DNA from: Phoronis australis
Taxonomy: Eukaryota > Phoronida > Phoronidae
DNA length: 64,000 nt
Reading direction: 5' to 3'
NCBI GenBank assembly: GCA_002633005.1
Contig: NMRA01000060.1
Location: 728,851-792,850 of the forward strand
Of the stretch, positions 34,824 through 47,328 are shown in pieces. Made by a program: the position numbers and the translations under genes. How positions within the stretch are numbered: position 1 is the stretch's first letter; each line of letters opens with the position of its first letter. Under the pieces are notes generated by a model. It was not told the origin of the DNA. It made no database searches and saw nothing but the letters and a program-made list of their open reading frames with translations.

Positions 34824-34948
34824 TTATTATCTGGCGGCCGCCACTTAATTGAACGACTTCCGTAATGCGGCTTCCGTACAAAAGCAACACTACTTAGAGT
34901 TAAACGGCGGCCGCCAGTTTTAATTAAGTAACGGCCGCCAGATAATAA
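34824..34948. mobile_element. Palindromic MITE (125 bp)
   Basis: A perfect 17-base terminal inverted repeat, TTATTATCTGGCGGCCG, continues with near-matching CACTTAATT/TACTTAATT inside. A second GGCGGCCGCCAG palindrome lies in the right half (34906-34918). TTA/TAA at the ends would suit a 3-bp target site as in PIF/Harbinger elements; the superfamily is inference. Confidence 0.7.
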
Positions 34949-35546
34949 GGTCAACCAGCACTGCTTTGTCCTTATTTTCTTCAAAACCTCTCCAGATTTC
35001 GTCAGTCACTGAGACAGTGTTGGCCTAGATCTCGCTACTGGGGTGGTGTGCTCTCGGTTCTCTAGGTACGTAGGCATAGTTGGATGATGGCAATGGCGTT
35101 GAGCAACTATCCTCTGAGATTTAACCACTGACATTTTGTATGATGTTTATGCGATAGCCCTGAGAGAGCGGTGATCTTTAACATGTTAAAAGGGAACTGT
35201 ATTTTATTCTAAATAAATTTGAGATAGTTTTCTATAAGTTGGTGATTAATTCTACAAATAAACATCATCAAAAAGTAAACTTATACTCTCTTACGAAGTT
35301 CAAAAAATTACCCGCAGGAGCGCTGCTTCTCGTGACGTACGTATTTGGCGGGGCAAAGTCACTGTCCTGTGTTAACGTTCAGTCAAGTTGTGCTCTTCAT
35401 ATTGGCGGAAAAAGGAAATTCTAGAGTGAAATGTCGGGTCGCCAGGGATACTACTGAACGTGTTTGAGCCGAGGCAACATTAAGTGATACCCAGTCGTTG
35501 TCATCGTCAGACGAAAATTTGCCGGTGCAACCAGTACGTATCAACA

Positions 35547-35862
35547 TTTTAAAGGCGAAAGCAACATTTTTCATATCAATTTTAGCAAAAATAAGGTTCG
35601 TTGATTATCCCAGACACATTTTTCACTTAATTACAGCTTTTCGTAATTTGATTAATTTATCGTCCTCTACTCCGGAAGTGACGTTTTGGGAGGCAAGAGT
35701 TTCGCGCCAATTTCTGTTCATTATAGTCTGACTGAGAGCTGTGGTGTCAGTCATTGTTCTACCTCGGTTGTGATAAGTTCAGTCGTCGTTTGCTTTTGTT
35801 TACAAGTCAGTCAACATGCCACGCTGTTGTTGCGTGCCGGGATGTACTCATTATCGTCTCAC
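35547..35862 (+). repeat. THAP inverted duplication, left arm
   Basis: About 316 bases match the reverse complement of 36565-36882 at high identity. The arm holds sequence before a THAP start codon and its first codons. Shared landmarks are AGCAAAAATAAGGTTCG, GGAAGTGACGTTTTGGGAGG and CAACATGCCACGCTGTTG. Confidence 0.9.
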
Positions 35863-36150
35863 ACGCGCTTTGGGTACCTTGCATCGCTTTCCGAAGGCTG
35901 GCACACTTCGCCGTACTTGGCTAGCTCGTTCAGGTAAAGAACGCAGCGCTACCCGTCCACGCAACGTACAAAGCAGTGGAGGGTTACCGAATGTATGGCA
36001 AGCATTTTCTGCCGTCATATTATGACAGATATGTATGCTGAATTGATGAAGGTCCCAGCGAAACAGCGCCTGAAGAAGGGTACCATACCGTTACTGTCGA
36101 TTCCCGGCAGTGCCCCGTCGCCAACCAAGAGAAGTGCGTTTTTGAAGCGA
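35816..36150 (+). pseudogene. THAP-domain protein, N-terminal part, frameshifted
   Basis: From ATG at 35816 it reads MPRCCCVPGC and then LHRFPKAGTLRRTWLARSGK. These are the first zinc ligands, the FPK proline and the tryptophan of a THAP (C2CH) DNA-binding zinc finger. The second half (the CxxH ligands) is lost in this frame: near 36000 a KHFLPSYYDRY segment sits in another frame, followed by LMKVPAKQRLKKGTIP in a third. So the finger is broken by at least two small indels, unless there are unrecognised introns. THAP domains occur in host regulators and in P-element-type transposases; the inverted arms favour a mobile origin. Confidence 0.6.
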
Positions 36151-36431
36151 GAAGCCTTGCGAGCTGTGGCCACTATATACAGTGACTGGAGGCACTTCAT
36201 CTACTGTCACCCGTGCCTCCGAACGTACCCCATAGCGTGCAATTCCGGGAAGTAGCAGTGATTCACCCTGTGCTGTTGTCTCTAGCCCAGAGCCTGTAAG
36301 CAGCCCTGCAGCGATGTTGGGTAGTGGGAGTGAATACAGGCCCAGTGCGACACCCAATGAAAAGGACAGTTCGTCATCCAATCGGTGAGTCTAAGTTTGA
36401 TAAGTTTATTGCGGGCTTAATTGTACTGGAG

Positions 36432-36611
36432 CTATTTGGAAGGTGTTAGGTGTGTGGCGAGCGAGTCACACGGCGGGATGTAAGCAGTTTGGGTGCTCAG
36501 ATCACCCTTCATTGGGAGTGTGTCGCGGGACACTCGGGCAAGTGGGACCGTTCTTCCTCTGTACGTGAGACGATAATGAGTACACCCCAATACGCAACAA
36601 CAGCGTGGCAT
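36432..36611 (-). pseudogene. THAP-domain start, second copy
   Basis: From ATG at 36611 it reads MPRCCCVLGCTHYRLT and then loses THAP similarity at the end of the inverted arm, passing into unrelated sequence (RVSRDTLPMKGDL). Only the first zinc ligands remain, so it cannot make a finger by itself. Confidence 0.6.
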
Positions 36612-36882
36612 GTTGACTGACTCGTAAGCAAACACAAACGACGACCGAACTTATCACAACCGAGGAAGAACAATGACTGACTCGACTGCTCTCACAGTCA
36701 GACTACTTGAAATGAAATTGGCGCGAAATTCTTGCCTCCCAAAACGTCACTTCCGGAGTAGACGATGAGTAATTAATTGAATTACGAAAAGCAGTAAATA
36801 AGTGAAAAATATGTCTGGGATAATCAGCGAACCTTATTTTTGCTAAAACTGACATGAAAAAAGGGTGCCTTCGCCTTTAAAC
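36565..36882 (-). repeat. THAP inverted duplication, right arm
   Basis: Inverted partner of 35547-35862. The two arms face each other across about 700 bases, with both THAP starts reading inward. Confidence 0.9.
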
Positions 36883-38029
36883 TGGTGTCACTGTGCCGTG
36901 GGCAATGTGGACTCTAGCCAGCCAATACTCAACTCTGTAAACTTAAAGGGTTGGTTAGTTACAGACTATACTGTAGGAAGACTTATCGTACCACTGTGTG
37001 TTGAGATCCGTTGGACCCGAAATTTCACACAGCCCTTTGGCTACCCGGGTATAGTTGACTTATGCTTGTCACCTCGTCGTAAAACTAAAGGTTACATCAA
37101 CATGTTGAACTAACGGCCCGGCGGGGGTGCACGCAAAATCAACCGACACTAAAATTGTGCGTTGCAGCCGTTTAAGTGGAAAACAATGAAATAAACGTCA
37201 TTTTGTAGCATAATTCGCCGCCTTTTGTAACAAAAAATGCGTTGCCTGTTTCAAAAACAGCCAGCACGCTTGTGACACGGCGCACCCGCTATTTCCTAAA
37301 AATTTGAGACGTCTTTTGGGGGATGACGACAGCTTCGCAGCACCAAGGTTTGTTTTAAAAATCGGTTTGCTGGTATAAAAATACTAAAAACTTGTCACGA
37401 AATGAAACAAGTCCCGATAACTTGTTGTGACATGAACCCAACCTAGGTGCCGGCAATGAAGAACACTTGATATACTTGAATCGGGGGGAAAAGAAACTGG
37501 TAAAGGTCAGATGACGTAATCGCAAAAAGTCGGCTCAAGAGAACGTATCACAATTTTAGCAGCAGCCGTTTAACGATCCCTAACTTTTCCAACACCGGAA
37601 AACACTGAAGTTTGCATTATTATTTATAATGTATTTAACGTATTAATTGTATTACCAGTAACAGTGTATATTTTTGCTAAGAGTTTTCTAATGTAATGAT
37701 TTTATAGACGCTCGGGATTTGGAAAATTGTGCAACTGAACGCATAGGCTACAGCAGTAGCGCCATCTTTTGTCAACTTTTAAGTGGGGGTTGAAAGCAAA
37801 CCTTAGATAAAGGTAATTGTTTTCCGCAGCGGAGAAGCTAAGAAATCACGAAAATTAGTAGCTTGACTATACGACGTGCGACGTTGTTAATTGTTTTAGA
37901 TACTTGGGACTTATGTTTACGCCAAAGTTAATTTGCATGATAGTTTGCATGAACTTAAGCATCACAAGCACTCTAATGAAGTCAACTTCAGTGAAGTGTA
38001 GCCTTACTACATGACATTATTTGATAAAA
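36883..38029. other. Non-coding region
   Basis: No gene, RNA or mobile element was recognised. Confidence 0.5.
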
Positions 38030-38290
38030 TATGATATTCCCTATCATAACTTATGACTCAGAAATTTGGGGCTTTGATACCAATCTGTGCAGATGAAGTA
38101 TTTTAAAAAACTTCTGAGTGTCTCGTCTTCTTGTTTAAGTACATTGCCTGAAAAAATAATCAAATTTTGCTTACAGCTTCCGGATATTCAACAAGTGATT
38201 ATATACTTCCAGTCATTGTACAACGTCATACGTCTGTACATTATTTATTGCCGTGAGAAAAAATGTATATCACAGTACTTTTATTCTAAT
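38030..38290 (+). pseudogene. Fragment of a non-LTR reverse transcriptase, C-terminal
   Basis: Frames read PIITYDSEIWGFDTNL and then, after a shift, MKYFKKLLSV. This order (a TYxSEIWGF box followed by a KFxKxLL helix) is that of the region after the RT domain in many LINEs. It is short and frameshifted. Confidence 0.45.
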
Positions 38291-39915
38291 GCATACGGTC
38301 AACAATATATCAGTCTCATATCATAACCGAATGAATATGTCATTCAAAACAATAGCATATATTTATTCCAAGTGTTTTTCCTGAGTGGCAAAGTTGTATC
38401 TATCACTATTTTATTGTAAATAGTATTTTGTGTGTTATTTGTGACATTGTTGTTAACTGTTTGAATTGTGCGTGTGATATGGGCCGGAGGATTACACTAC
38501 ATTTTGAAATAATAATAATAGTAAATAAAAATGTTGGACGAATTACAAACTTTTCAATTAACTAGCGCTCAAAAATTCCAAGTCAATAATTGTTCATGTG
38601 GATAGCTGTTGTGATAACGAATTATTAATCGCCGTTTTCGTTATTTTTATTTTTGTCAACTATTTGAGATCTCACCGCTTTTTCGATCCTAGACCTTCTT
38701 CAGTTCCCTCTGTATAGCTAATTTGCTCAAAGGCTAAAATATTCACTGACTTCCAATACCCGTCATTTACGTACTGGGCTTCGGAGCAGGCACCTTCAAG
38801 CTTGTTTATGACACTGGCTGGTTTCTTACCTAAGCAATAGGTGGCGTAACAACTACCTGTTTAGCCAGGAAAACTTAATTCGATTCTGTATTTTTGTTAC
38901 AAGGGCGCGGCTTCTTGATATGCTAATTTAAATCTCATTGGGCGAGACCGCGAATGTGGACAAGAGAAAATTTAGGTAAAAGTTCAAGCATATATACTGA
39001 GCAGTGAGAAGGCACAATCAACAGTGTTGACTGATATGATAGGCGTGACTGAATAGCAAATCGGAGTTTGAAAGGGAAACGCAAATAGTCCAGCAAAAGG
39101 TCCGAGAACGTCGTGATTCTGAATTAGCCTCCATCCTCAAAAAATGATGACACAGACTGCGTTCAGTAGCAAGTAAAACATGAGTCTTCTTTTCGGCAAA
39201 GATGTATAAATATAAAGTTTTAGCACGACTGGGCAAGACAAAATCTTGCTCAAAGTTAATGTCATTAAAAAACTACACTCATCCATGCAGTTAATATAAT
39301 TTGGTTGTCGCCACGAAAACATCGCCATAAGTCTGTTATTCTGAATTTAAGTTTGTGGAGTGACCACATGCTTTAGTTTTGAAGATCGTGATATGCGGCG
39401 TTTTATGTTGTTCAATCTCTGTTTTAGCTGATTCTTCAATTCCCTGTTCTTTTTTTCACAAGAATGAGTACAGGTCAGTCACAAAAAACTCCAGAAGTGA
39501 TTGCACTCAATTAGTACTTTTGGATACTTTGATTGTCACGGAACTGAAATTCTCAAGAATTTTTGCTTCGTCTCACTTGTCCTCATCTCCCAAATGAAGT
39601 CACTTTATCAAACCAAAAATCAAACAAAAGGAACCGGTGTGCGAGTGTCATGAGAGTAGTACTTTCACTTCGTACAAGCAGGAAGAGATACTCTTCCTGG
39701 TACAAGTCAACACTAGTGCGGTTGCCAGCCGACTAGAGCGACGTCTTTCGTGAAACTGCAAGGATTTGAAATGACCGACAGGCGAGGCCCGACGGCTCGC
39801 TGGTTCCCTTCGTGTCGCAAGTATCATTTAATTTTTCTCAAGAATTTTTTACGCCGAAGTTTCTGATTGGCTGGTCGAATTCTCAACAGGTGGCGCTTTA
39901 CGCAAACAAACTGGC
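38291..39915. other. Non-coding region
   Basis: No gene recognised. Open frames here are short and lack known motifs. Confidence 0.5.
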
Positions 39916-40185
39916 ATGCCTTATAGAGGAAGTGTAAATGTGTTCTGTTGTACACTGGCAGACAAATCCGTGCTTAATTCATGTTCAGGAAATGTGAATT
40001 CCAGAAAATTGTGGTTGTGCCTTTTCGGAGTGGTTTTTCTACTGTCGCTGACTTTTGTTTACGTTGATGTCCTGTATCCATGCAGTATAAATAGCATATC
40101 CGTTAAATCGGTCAGATGTGTGTTTATTTTACATGTATGTGCTTCAAGCACGCGGCTAATAAACTTTGCTGCAGAAACGAAATAG
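39916..40185 (+). CDS. Candidate exon with a signal-anchor helix
   Basis: From ATG at 39916 a frame reads MPYRGSVNVFCC, then a basic flank (NSRK) and LWLCLFGVVFLLSLTFVYVD, a good type II signal anchor as in Golgi enzymes. No convincing donor follows and no lumenal domain was found, so chance remains possible. Confidence 0.18.
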   Translation: MPYRGSVNVFCCTLADKSVLNSCSGNVNSRKLWLCLFGVVFLLSLTFVYVDVLYPCSINSISVKSVRCVFILHVCASSTRLINFAAETK

Positions 40186-41860
40186 TTGCTGTTACGCCAC
40201 TTGCATGACAAGCCTAAAAATCGTTCATAGTCCGCCATTTTCTTTCTTTGTACACTGAGAGACCGTAGAGAACATCTTTGCTTTGTTGTAAAGCTAACCA
40301 ATGACTGCCCAGGTTACATCAACCACTTAGTGATAAAGCGCGTGCTTATAGTGCTACTGAATGATAGCTGCGTGTTCGCTACACGCAGGGAACCGCGAGG
40401 TCCCGACGAATCATCTTGTTCGTTTCCCCTTGTATTATTTTACATCTGTAATTTTTCTTCAAAGAGCCATTACCGCAATTCATAGGGGTGCACCGTTTTA
40501 TCAATCGGCGTTTTTCGGCGGCAGTTGATTATCTAAAATTATTGAATAGGTCAAAAGCCTTCGCAATTTGCATTTTCTTTTCACAATCACCCAAGAATTT
40601 TTTTTAAGAGCACTGTCGTTCTAATAACACAACCATAGCATTGCACGTTTCCTTTACAACCCAGTAAGTACCGTAATCTTTTGTCCAAGTTACCAACGCA
40701 TACTGGTACAGTGACTGGTGTACAGTAACAATGTTGCCTCGAGCTTTATGGTTTTACTTTCTGTTTTCTATGCTGCTCACAAATTTCGGTTGGTTTCAGA
40801 AATAACGTCATGGCAGTTTCAGAATGTGATTTACATACCCTACAGAACACAAATTCAAATTAGTCATTCATTGTCCATCGTTGAGTAAAAAGCACTTTTT
40901 GTCAGACAGTATAAGACCTCAATCTTTGAGTGGAGATAAATTTCACGAAAACTTAAACCTTAGATTAAACCTTTTGTTCTTTTAAATGCAAACCTTTCTA
41001 TCAGTATACCGTGTATTTGTTGTATAGTACCGAATCGTCTTGGCACTGGATGTGGACAAGATTGGTTCACTATTGCGTGTGTCGGGCAGTGTCGTTCATT
41101 TTTTGTACACAGGCTTATGACGAATATTATTTTGAACTGTTGATCCTTTACTTTTTCACCCCTAAAACTGTATTCTTGTCTTAAGTTGTGACGTGTCGAG
41201 TGATGCTGATCATGTTGCAATCTGTTTCAACTGAGTACGTGGTGGGTTTATCAAGTTCAACTCAGAGGTCTGGGTGGGTCGGGCAGCTTTATCCTACCAC
41301 TGGATTTCTATGGCAGTGTTTGTCTTTGATACATAGCATTATGTTTAATAATTTGCAACTAGTTTTATACGTTTACCTCTTGGGTTGATCTAGTACCTCA
41401 AATTTAACAGCCATTTATAATTGCATGGCGGATGCTTCTCAAAAGGCCACTGAAATTATCTTTCAGTGGATAATTTTGATGATTTGAATTGATTAGTAGG
41501 TGTTGTGAGTGTAATAAGTGGTTACCGGAAGAGTTGATCCCGCTCAGTTTTTAGTGTCATTCTCGTGGCTTCCCTGACCACACCCGGCAAAGCGAACTTG
41601 CCAGGTGGTCATATCCGATCGCGTAAACCATGGAGCAACGTGGTACCCAAGAAAATTTGTTACCTTTTCATGCCCGAAAAGCCTCTGGAATATTGGTATA
41701 TCTAGTACAGGGCAACGTATGAAAGTCATGAGTGCTAAACCGGGTATGAATTTTAGAGTCGTGATCACCGCTGAATCCCGGTGGTCTATAGAAATAAAAA
41801 TATAAAAATAAAAGCTCTCGGAGAATCGACATTTGGCGAAATTAACTGATCAGACCTCAA
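40186..41860. other. Non-coding region
   Basis: No gene, RNA or mobile element was recognised. Confidence 0.5.
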
Positions 41861-41962
41861 TGGAGATGATGATGGTGATGGTGATGGTGGTGGTGGTGGT
41901 GGTGGTGATGGTGGTGGTGGTGATGGTGATGGTGGTGTTGATGGTGATGGTGATGGTGATGG

Positions 41963-42026
<64 letters not shown>

Positions 42027-42027
42027 A
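41861..42027. repeat. TGG/TGA trinucleotide microsatellite
   Basis: The left half mixes GGT and GATGGT units; the right half is an almost pure GAT run of about 20 units. Frames reading polyHis, polyMet or polyIle across it are artefacts. Confidence 0.97.
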
Positions 42028-42499
42028 ACGATAGTGGAGATGATGAACAATCATATGAAGAAGGAAGATGTCAGAAATGGGCGAGTAAGAAATATCTTAT
42101 AGTCTTGTTCAACCAAAGGTAAATCAACAAAAGTGCAGCAAAATCAGTTTACAAAGAAACAGCGTTATAAGAAATCTCGAATAATTCAAAAACCAGACTT
42201 CCTAGCGAAAAATGGGAAAATCTTATGAAAGTCCGTTTAAAACTCTATCTAAGGAAGCAGTTTCACAAAATTCAGAAAAAAATTCTAAAAATACCAAGTT
42301 TTGCATTTTTGAAATTCAAAGTCAAATAACTCAAAAACGGTAACTCTAAGAAAAAATGCTAGAAATCATTTGAAAGGGTACTCCTGAGAGAATCCACATG
42401 CATAAAATTCAGATGAATTGCAGCTGACGTTCAAAATGGCACCCCAGCACGATGGATTAGAATGCGTCATATCCGCCATCTTGAAAGCAACTTCCGGTT

Positions 42500-42810
42500 C
42501 TGCAGAAATGAACTCAATAATACCCTATGACACAGCGCCACCTATACTGCAAAGTGCTGTGATAGAGTGTAAAATGAATAATAGCTACTTATAGGAAACT
42601 AACACATGTGAAATTTCGAAACAATTGGTTATACAATGCGCCCTGTACAGGCGCCCTCGGGGTTTCAGAACGCAATGGCCGATATATTCGCCATCTTTGA
42701 CCTGTGGAAGTAATTTTCAAACTTCATCATTAGAATTTGACTGTACATACGTTACCCTCAGATACAGCGCCACCTATACCTTTCGCAGCACCGTGAAAGA
42801 GTGTACGCGT
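42500..42810 (+). repeat. Pair of short related modules
   Basis: ACAGCGCCACCTATAC, followed at similar distance by GTG and AGAGTGT, occurs at about 42532-42570 and 42768-42803, each after a CCGCCATC/CGCCATC box. These are probably two fragments of one dispersed element. Confidence 0.5.
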
Positions 42811-45800
42811 ATCTTTTATTTCCGCTGTGAAGACTACGATTATTGTCCCTGGCTAGAGCAGTGGCCTAGTGAGGTCAGTGGGTAGACGATCGCAGATTGA
42901 AGATGTTGAATGGAAATGACAATGTTTGTACAAGATTTCTGGAAGGAATTCGGACAGCTACTGCAGTCAAAAGTGTATCGTTCAGCTTCCCAGCTGTCTC
43001 TCTTACGAACGTGTTATTCTTGGGCTTTATGAGACGCATTTTCCTTTTACTAGCTAAACAGTACATTTACTATGAGAGATGTCACAAAAATATACCTAAT
43101 TTTCTCAAGTTTGTTATATATACTTATGAGTACTATAATGCTGAAAAATTAATTGCAAATAAAAACTTTATATATGACAGCTTCTCTGCGAAATGGGAAA
43201 ATTTTATTGTTCACGTTAACTCCATGTAGCAGTTGTTTACTTTATACGAGATACGAGAATGGTCTCTCCTGAGGTGCGCATGCGTGAATGAATGGATGAA
43301 TTTGTTTATATGTTTGTTTTTGTACTTGTTTATAAATGATAATAAATACCTGAAAAATGACAATGCTATCTGACTAGTTTCTTCGAATAGACATGGACGG
43401 CGCTGCACTGCAAAAGCGGGGAGCTATAGCCCCCCCATTGTCAAATGTAACTTCATACAGCGTTGGCTTTTCGTCAACTATCAGATTATCGTACCAGTTT
43501 CTCTTGAACCCGATGAAATACATCTTTCTCAACTGGACAACTGCTTGCAAATACTCAGATGATTAGACTCTGTTCCCGAATTCATTTGTTATCGTTGGCG
43601 GTGTCACTGTAAATAAATTTCCTCTGTCACCTCTCTTGCTCGTGCATAACGTTTATCTTCATTCGAGGACATGTGAATAATTTTCATTTGAGTAAGCATG
43701 GGTGGAGCAACACTGAAAAAAGTGGGGGCTATAACCCCTCCCCCCAGCCCCCTGTGGTGCATCGCCCATAGAAGTGTCCGTTCTGCATTTTCACAAGCGT
43801 ACACTTAAGGGAGCTTTGCTGCTCGCATACGCATTTGACATCATAAAAACGGCAACGTCAAATAATACTATAAAGTCAACGTTTAATAATTACTTTTCAC
43901 ATCGTAAAAACATGACGAAACAACCAATACCAGAATTGTCGCCAAGATTCAATCAGGTCAACATCATGTTTGGCGTATTTCAAGACTACTCTCCAGTTGT
44001 TCTCCGCTTTTCCTTCTATGAAAAACAGCGGCAATCGAAAATCTAGCCTGGTTCCAGCATTTACACTCTCTGCTTGTATGCCCCTCTGTCACGTGTATTT
44101 CACTGTTTATTTCACTTCGTATATGTTCATCCCACTTATTGCCTGATGATGAGACATCCAGTCTCGAAATACAGCTAGTGTTTTAATTTGTTGTTTGTTA
44201 TGTCTCTCGATGTTTTGCTACATAGCTGCACACCTGAGGAAAGGAGATTGTTTCGACACTACGAGCGACTGCATATCAAGATTTCAAACAAAAAGTTTAG
44301 TCGTGTTTTCAACGAAGCTCGCGATAATAATGAACGGCTCTTAAGTCAGCATTTACCAATAAAAATTATTGCAGTGATTCATTTTCGCATCAAATTAGTT
44401 TACGATTAAGTTGAAATATAAGTTCAAAAGCTCTGACGTAGCTCTCACACAAAGAACGCTAGATGACTCTAGAAACTTCGAAATGCAAGTCCCATTTACT
44501 TAACTGTTCTGTTTTCCACGAAGAAGTACTTCAGGCACTTCTACTTACCGCGGAAACTTATTTTCCGTGGCAGTGGTATGTGACGTTTTTGTGATGCCAT
44601 TCTATAGAAAAACAAGAGAATTAATTTTAACCTTCCGTTTGCGAAACAGTCTGCTTTCAACATTTTGATTTAAAGACTGATTATGGATCTAGCTGCAAAT
44701 AGTACGAGAGAGGCCAAATGCAGCAGAGCAAAAGTCGAGCGTGGGGTCTGAAACCTAAGAATCCTCCGCTGAGCTAAAAAGGTTTTATTCATCATTATAT
44801 AAAACTGTCTTATAAGATACTTTTCCTTTGTTTTCACCAATTTAGGACATAGAATGAATCCTGTCAGTTGAACTGTTACATCAGGAAGAATTTATAAATT
44901 ACGTACATGCGTTTTTCTTCGTTGGTGACCACTTAGGTGCCCTTCAGCCATTTCGTTGGTGCACCACCAGACATTCAAAAATTAAGGATGATTTTTTTAC
45001 TTTCAATTTGGATAATTTTGAAAGGATGTATTGATAAAATGGTTGAAAGACCATATTTGACAATGCGGTTGAGTGTGGTATTCGTTTTAGGAATCTTTAA
45101 CAGAAATAGGAAGGTAAACTTTTATGCAAGGAAATTACAATGCGGCAACTACTATACCTACATGAGAGACATGCGATCCTAGCTAAGCAGTTTGTGTTTT
45201 AATTAAGCTGTTACACGGAGAAAGTCAAAACATTCCACGACTAAAGTTCATGACGATTTAAACACTATCAGGCGTCTTCTGACAATAGACTATTTAACTC
45301 ATTGTCGGCGGTCGCAGAAAAACGCTTGTGATAGACTTGTGTAAACATAATGACTAACTGGACCTAACCAGCGCTTGTTTTTGTAAACATTCAAGGTGAA
45401 TTAATAAAGGATTAAATAATGCATTACGGGCGCCAGTCTGTTTACCTAGCTTGTGTAGTGATTTTGTTTAGAGTCTGTTTCTTTTGAAGTGTGGGCGTAT
45501 TTTTTAACCACCGTCTTTTGAATCTATCTGACAGTTGCAGCGCTTACTTTCAGCATTCGGGATTTTCTTAACATAAGAACAATTTTGCTAACTTGACTTC
45601 GACAAGCGAAAATGTTACTGCATGACGTCACATGTTTCGTGGTGACCATCTTTTCGTCAGCATTCAATAATTTCTAATGATTAATTTCTAATGGTTCAGT
45701 GTCCGGTGACATGAAACTTGTACTTAGGTGCCACCCAGTCATAATAATAATGATGATGAAGGCCGAAACATGTCGTTACATTTAAGAAAAGTTGTTGTCG

Positions 45801-45840
45801 TTATTCAAACTTTACTTGTGTTCGTCAGTGCGAGATCTTT
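42811..45840. other. Non-coding region with mobile-element end fragments
   Basis: No gene recognised. AGCGGGGAGCTATAGCCCCC (43415-43434) and GTGGGGGCTATAACCCCTCC (43722-43741) are two copies of one element end in the same orientation. Between 44000 and 45750 nothing else was recognised. Confidence 0.4.
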
Positions 45841-45960
45841 CAACAATAATGATAATAATAACAATAATTGATAATAATAACAAGAATAATGATAATAATG
45901 ATGATAATGATAATCATGATAACCATAACTATAATGATAATGATAATGATAATATAATAG
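45841..45960. repeat. AAT/GAT imperfect microsatellite
   Basis: About 120 bases of ATA, ATG and AAC triplets (AATAATGATAATAATAAC type). Confidence 0.95.
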
Positions 45961-46992
45961 CTGTTTTTATTTGGTCAAATAGCGCAATTACTGCGACAGT
46001 GTCTTCGCGAAACGGGAACGAAAACTGCGATTATCAGACGCGCTGCAGCTACATGTAGAAAGTGGAAAGGTTTGTATCTTTTAATAACAATAATAACAAG
46101 CTGATGCTAGTGTCATACACAGATTCACTGAAGCGGTGACCCGACTCAGCATTACATTTTCCGTTGTGCTTGTTGTGCGAACACGAGGTTTCTAGTATTC
46201 AGAGCAAATAATAAACATGTGCATTCCTCTGTAATTGATAAGTACAGTATATGTAATATTTTGACGCCCAGGTAAAATGCCATCTAGCGCTTTCTGGGCT
46301 TTGCTTATTGTACGTTGTATTTTTCGTAATAAACGTTACATAACACAAAACAAAACGGGCACTACCATAATCCGCCGTTTGTAGGTGTTACGCGAACATC
46401 TCTCCTTTGATTGTGGTTGCCCCTCCCCTTACGACACCCTAGATCCGCCAGCGGTTAGTTAGTAATAGTAGTATATGTTCAGTGCACGCTTTTATACTGG
46501 CTGTTCCATATCAGATATGACACAGGATATAATATGTTGTCCTTTAGAAATTCTTGCACCTCCAAATGTTCAAACTTGATGCACATCTGTGTATTTACAT
46601 TGAGCTCAGCGCTAATTTTGCACAACTTTAAGCGACAGACATCATGTTTGCCCAAAACAGTTTTTGGAGTTTATTTCAAGTTTTATTGCAAAACCACTTT
46701 TCCCAAATGCCAATGCCTTGGTGCTCATAACTGATTTTGATCTAATTGTAAAACACTACTTATCAGTAAAAAAATCACATATGTTCAATTTAGTTCACCT
46801 TCGTTGAACCGAATCTCTAGGCAAAAGGGTCATTTAGGTCCAAAACTGCTTGCCTTAACGTACCACCAGTTATAAGCAGTCGTACAAAAATTATGACATC
46901 CACAATCATTGCATTTGCACTGTTATGTTTTAGAAGATTGGACGACTTGCTTGATACCGCAACCTCAGACTCAGACGTTTGGGATTTCCATT
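45961..46992. other. Non-coding region with one transposon end
   Basis: No gene recognised. CCCTAGATCCGCCAGCG at 46437-46453 is a lone right end of the GGCGGAT family; no matching left end is near. Confidence 0.5.
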
Positions 46993-47328
46993 CTAGAATT
47001 CTTTTCCTTGACACACAGGCAGCAAACCCTCCAGTTTGCACCGAATTCCCCTTCCATTTAAAAGTTCATTAGGAGAATATCAAGAATCTAGAGGCGTACG
47101 ACGATACTGCAACAAAAACTCTTGTAATGCACTTTTTGGTGTTACTGAGGACTTTCGCAAAGATTGATTGAAAGTTTGAACTAGGCGCTCTGCTGTACCG
47201 TTTGTACTGTAGCACGATGATAAGAAGCACCTGTGAGATGTACAAATACCTCGTTCGTGGCACCAATGCTGGATCCTGCCAACTACGCCAAATGATTGTT
47301 TTAAAAGAATGGACGACGAAGATGTCAA
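46993..47328 (-). pseudogene. LTR-retrotransposon integrase fragment
   Basis: Reading on the minus strand it shows NGTAERLVQTFNQSL, with the catalytic Glu of the integrase core, then EFLLQYRRTPLDS, an in-frame TGA at 47082-47080, and YSPNELLNGRGIR. This is the end of the core and the start of the C-terminal part in Ty3/Gypsy integrases. Both Asp residues of the triad are missing and no LTR is near, so it is an old fragment. Confidence 0.75.

Noticed and set aside
39780-40410. Inverted terminal repeat around the candidate signal-anchor exon (AGGGAACC with GCGAG, and inverse)
   Set aside because: Only short interrupted matches are seen (39783-39815 and 40386-40410), and there is no target duplication.
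41850-42102. Long frames of polyHis, polyMet or polyIle/Thr on both strands
   Set aside because: They are simple readings of the TGG/TGA microsatellite in every frame and have no flanking coding sequence.
44140-44200. Hammerhead-ribozyme-like core CTGATGA, a short GAGAC/GTCTC stem, then GAAA
   Set aside because: Stem II needs a bulge, stem III is weak, and no stem I pairing is possible between the flanks. A covariance search with the hammerhead model would settle it.
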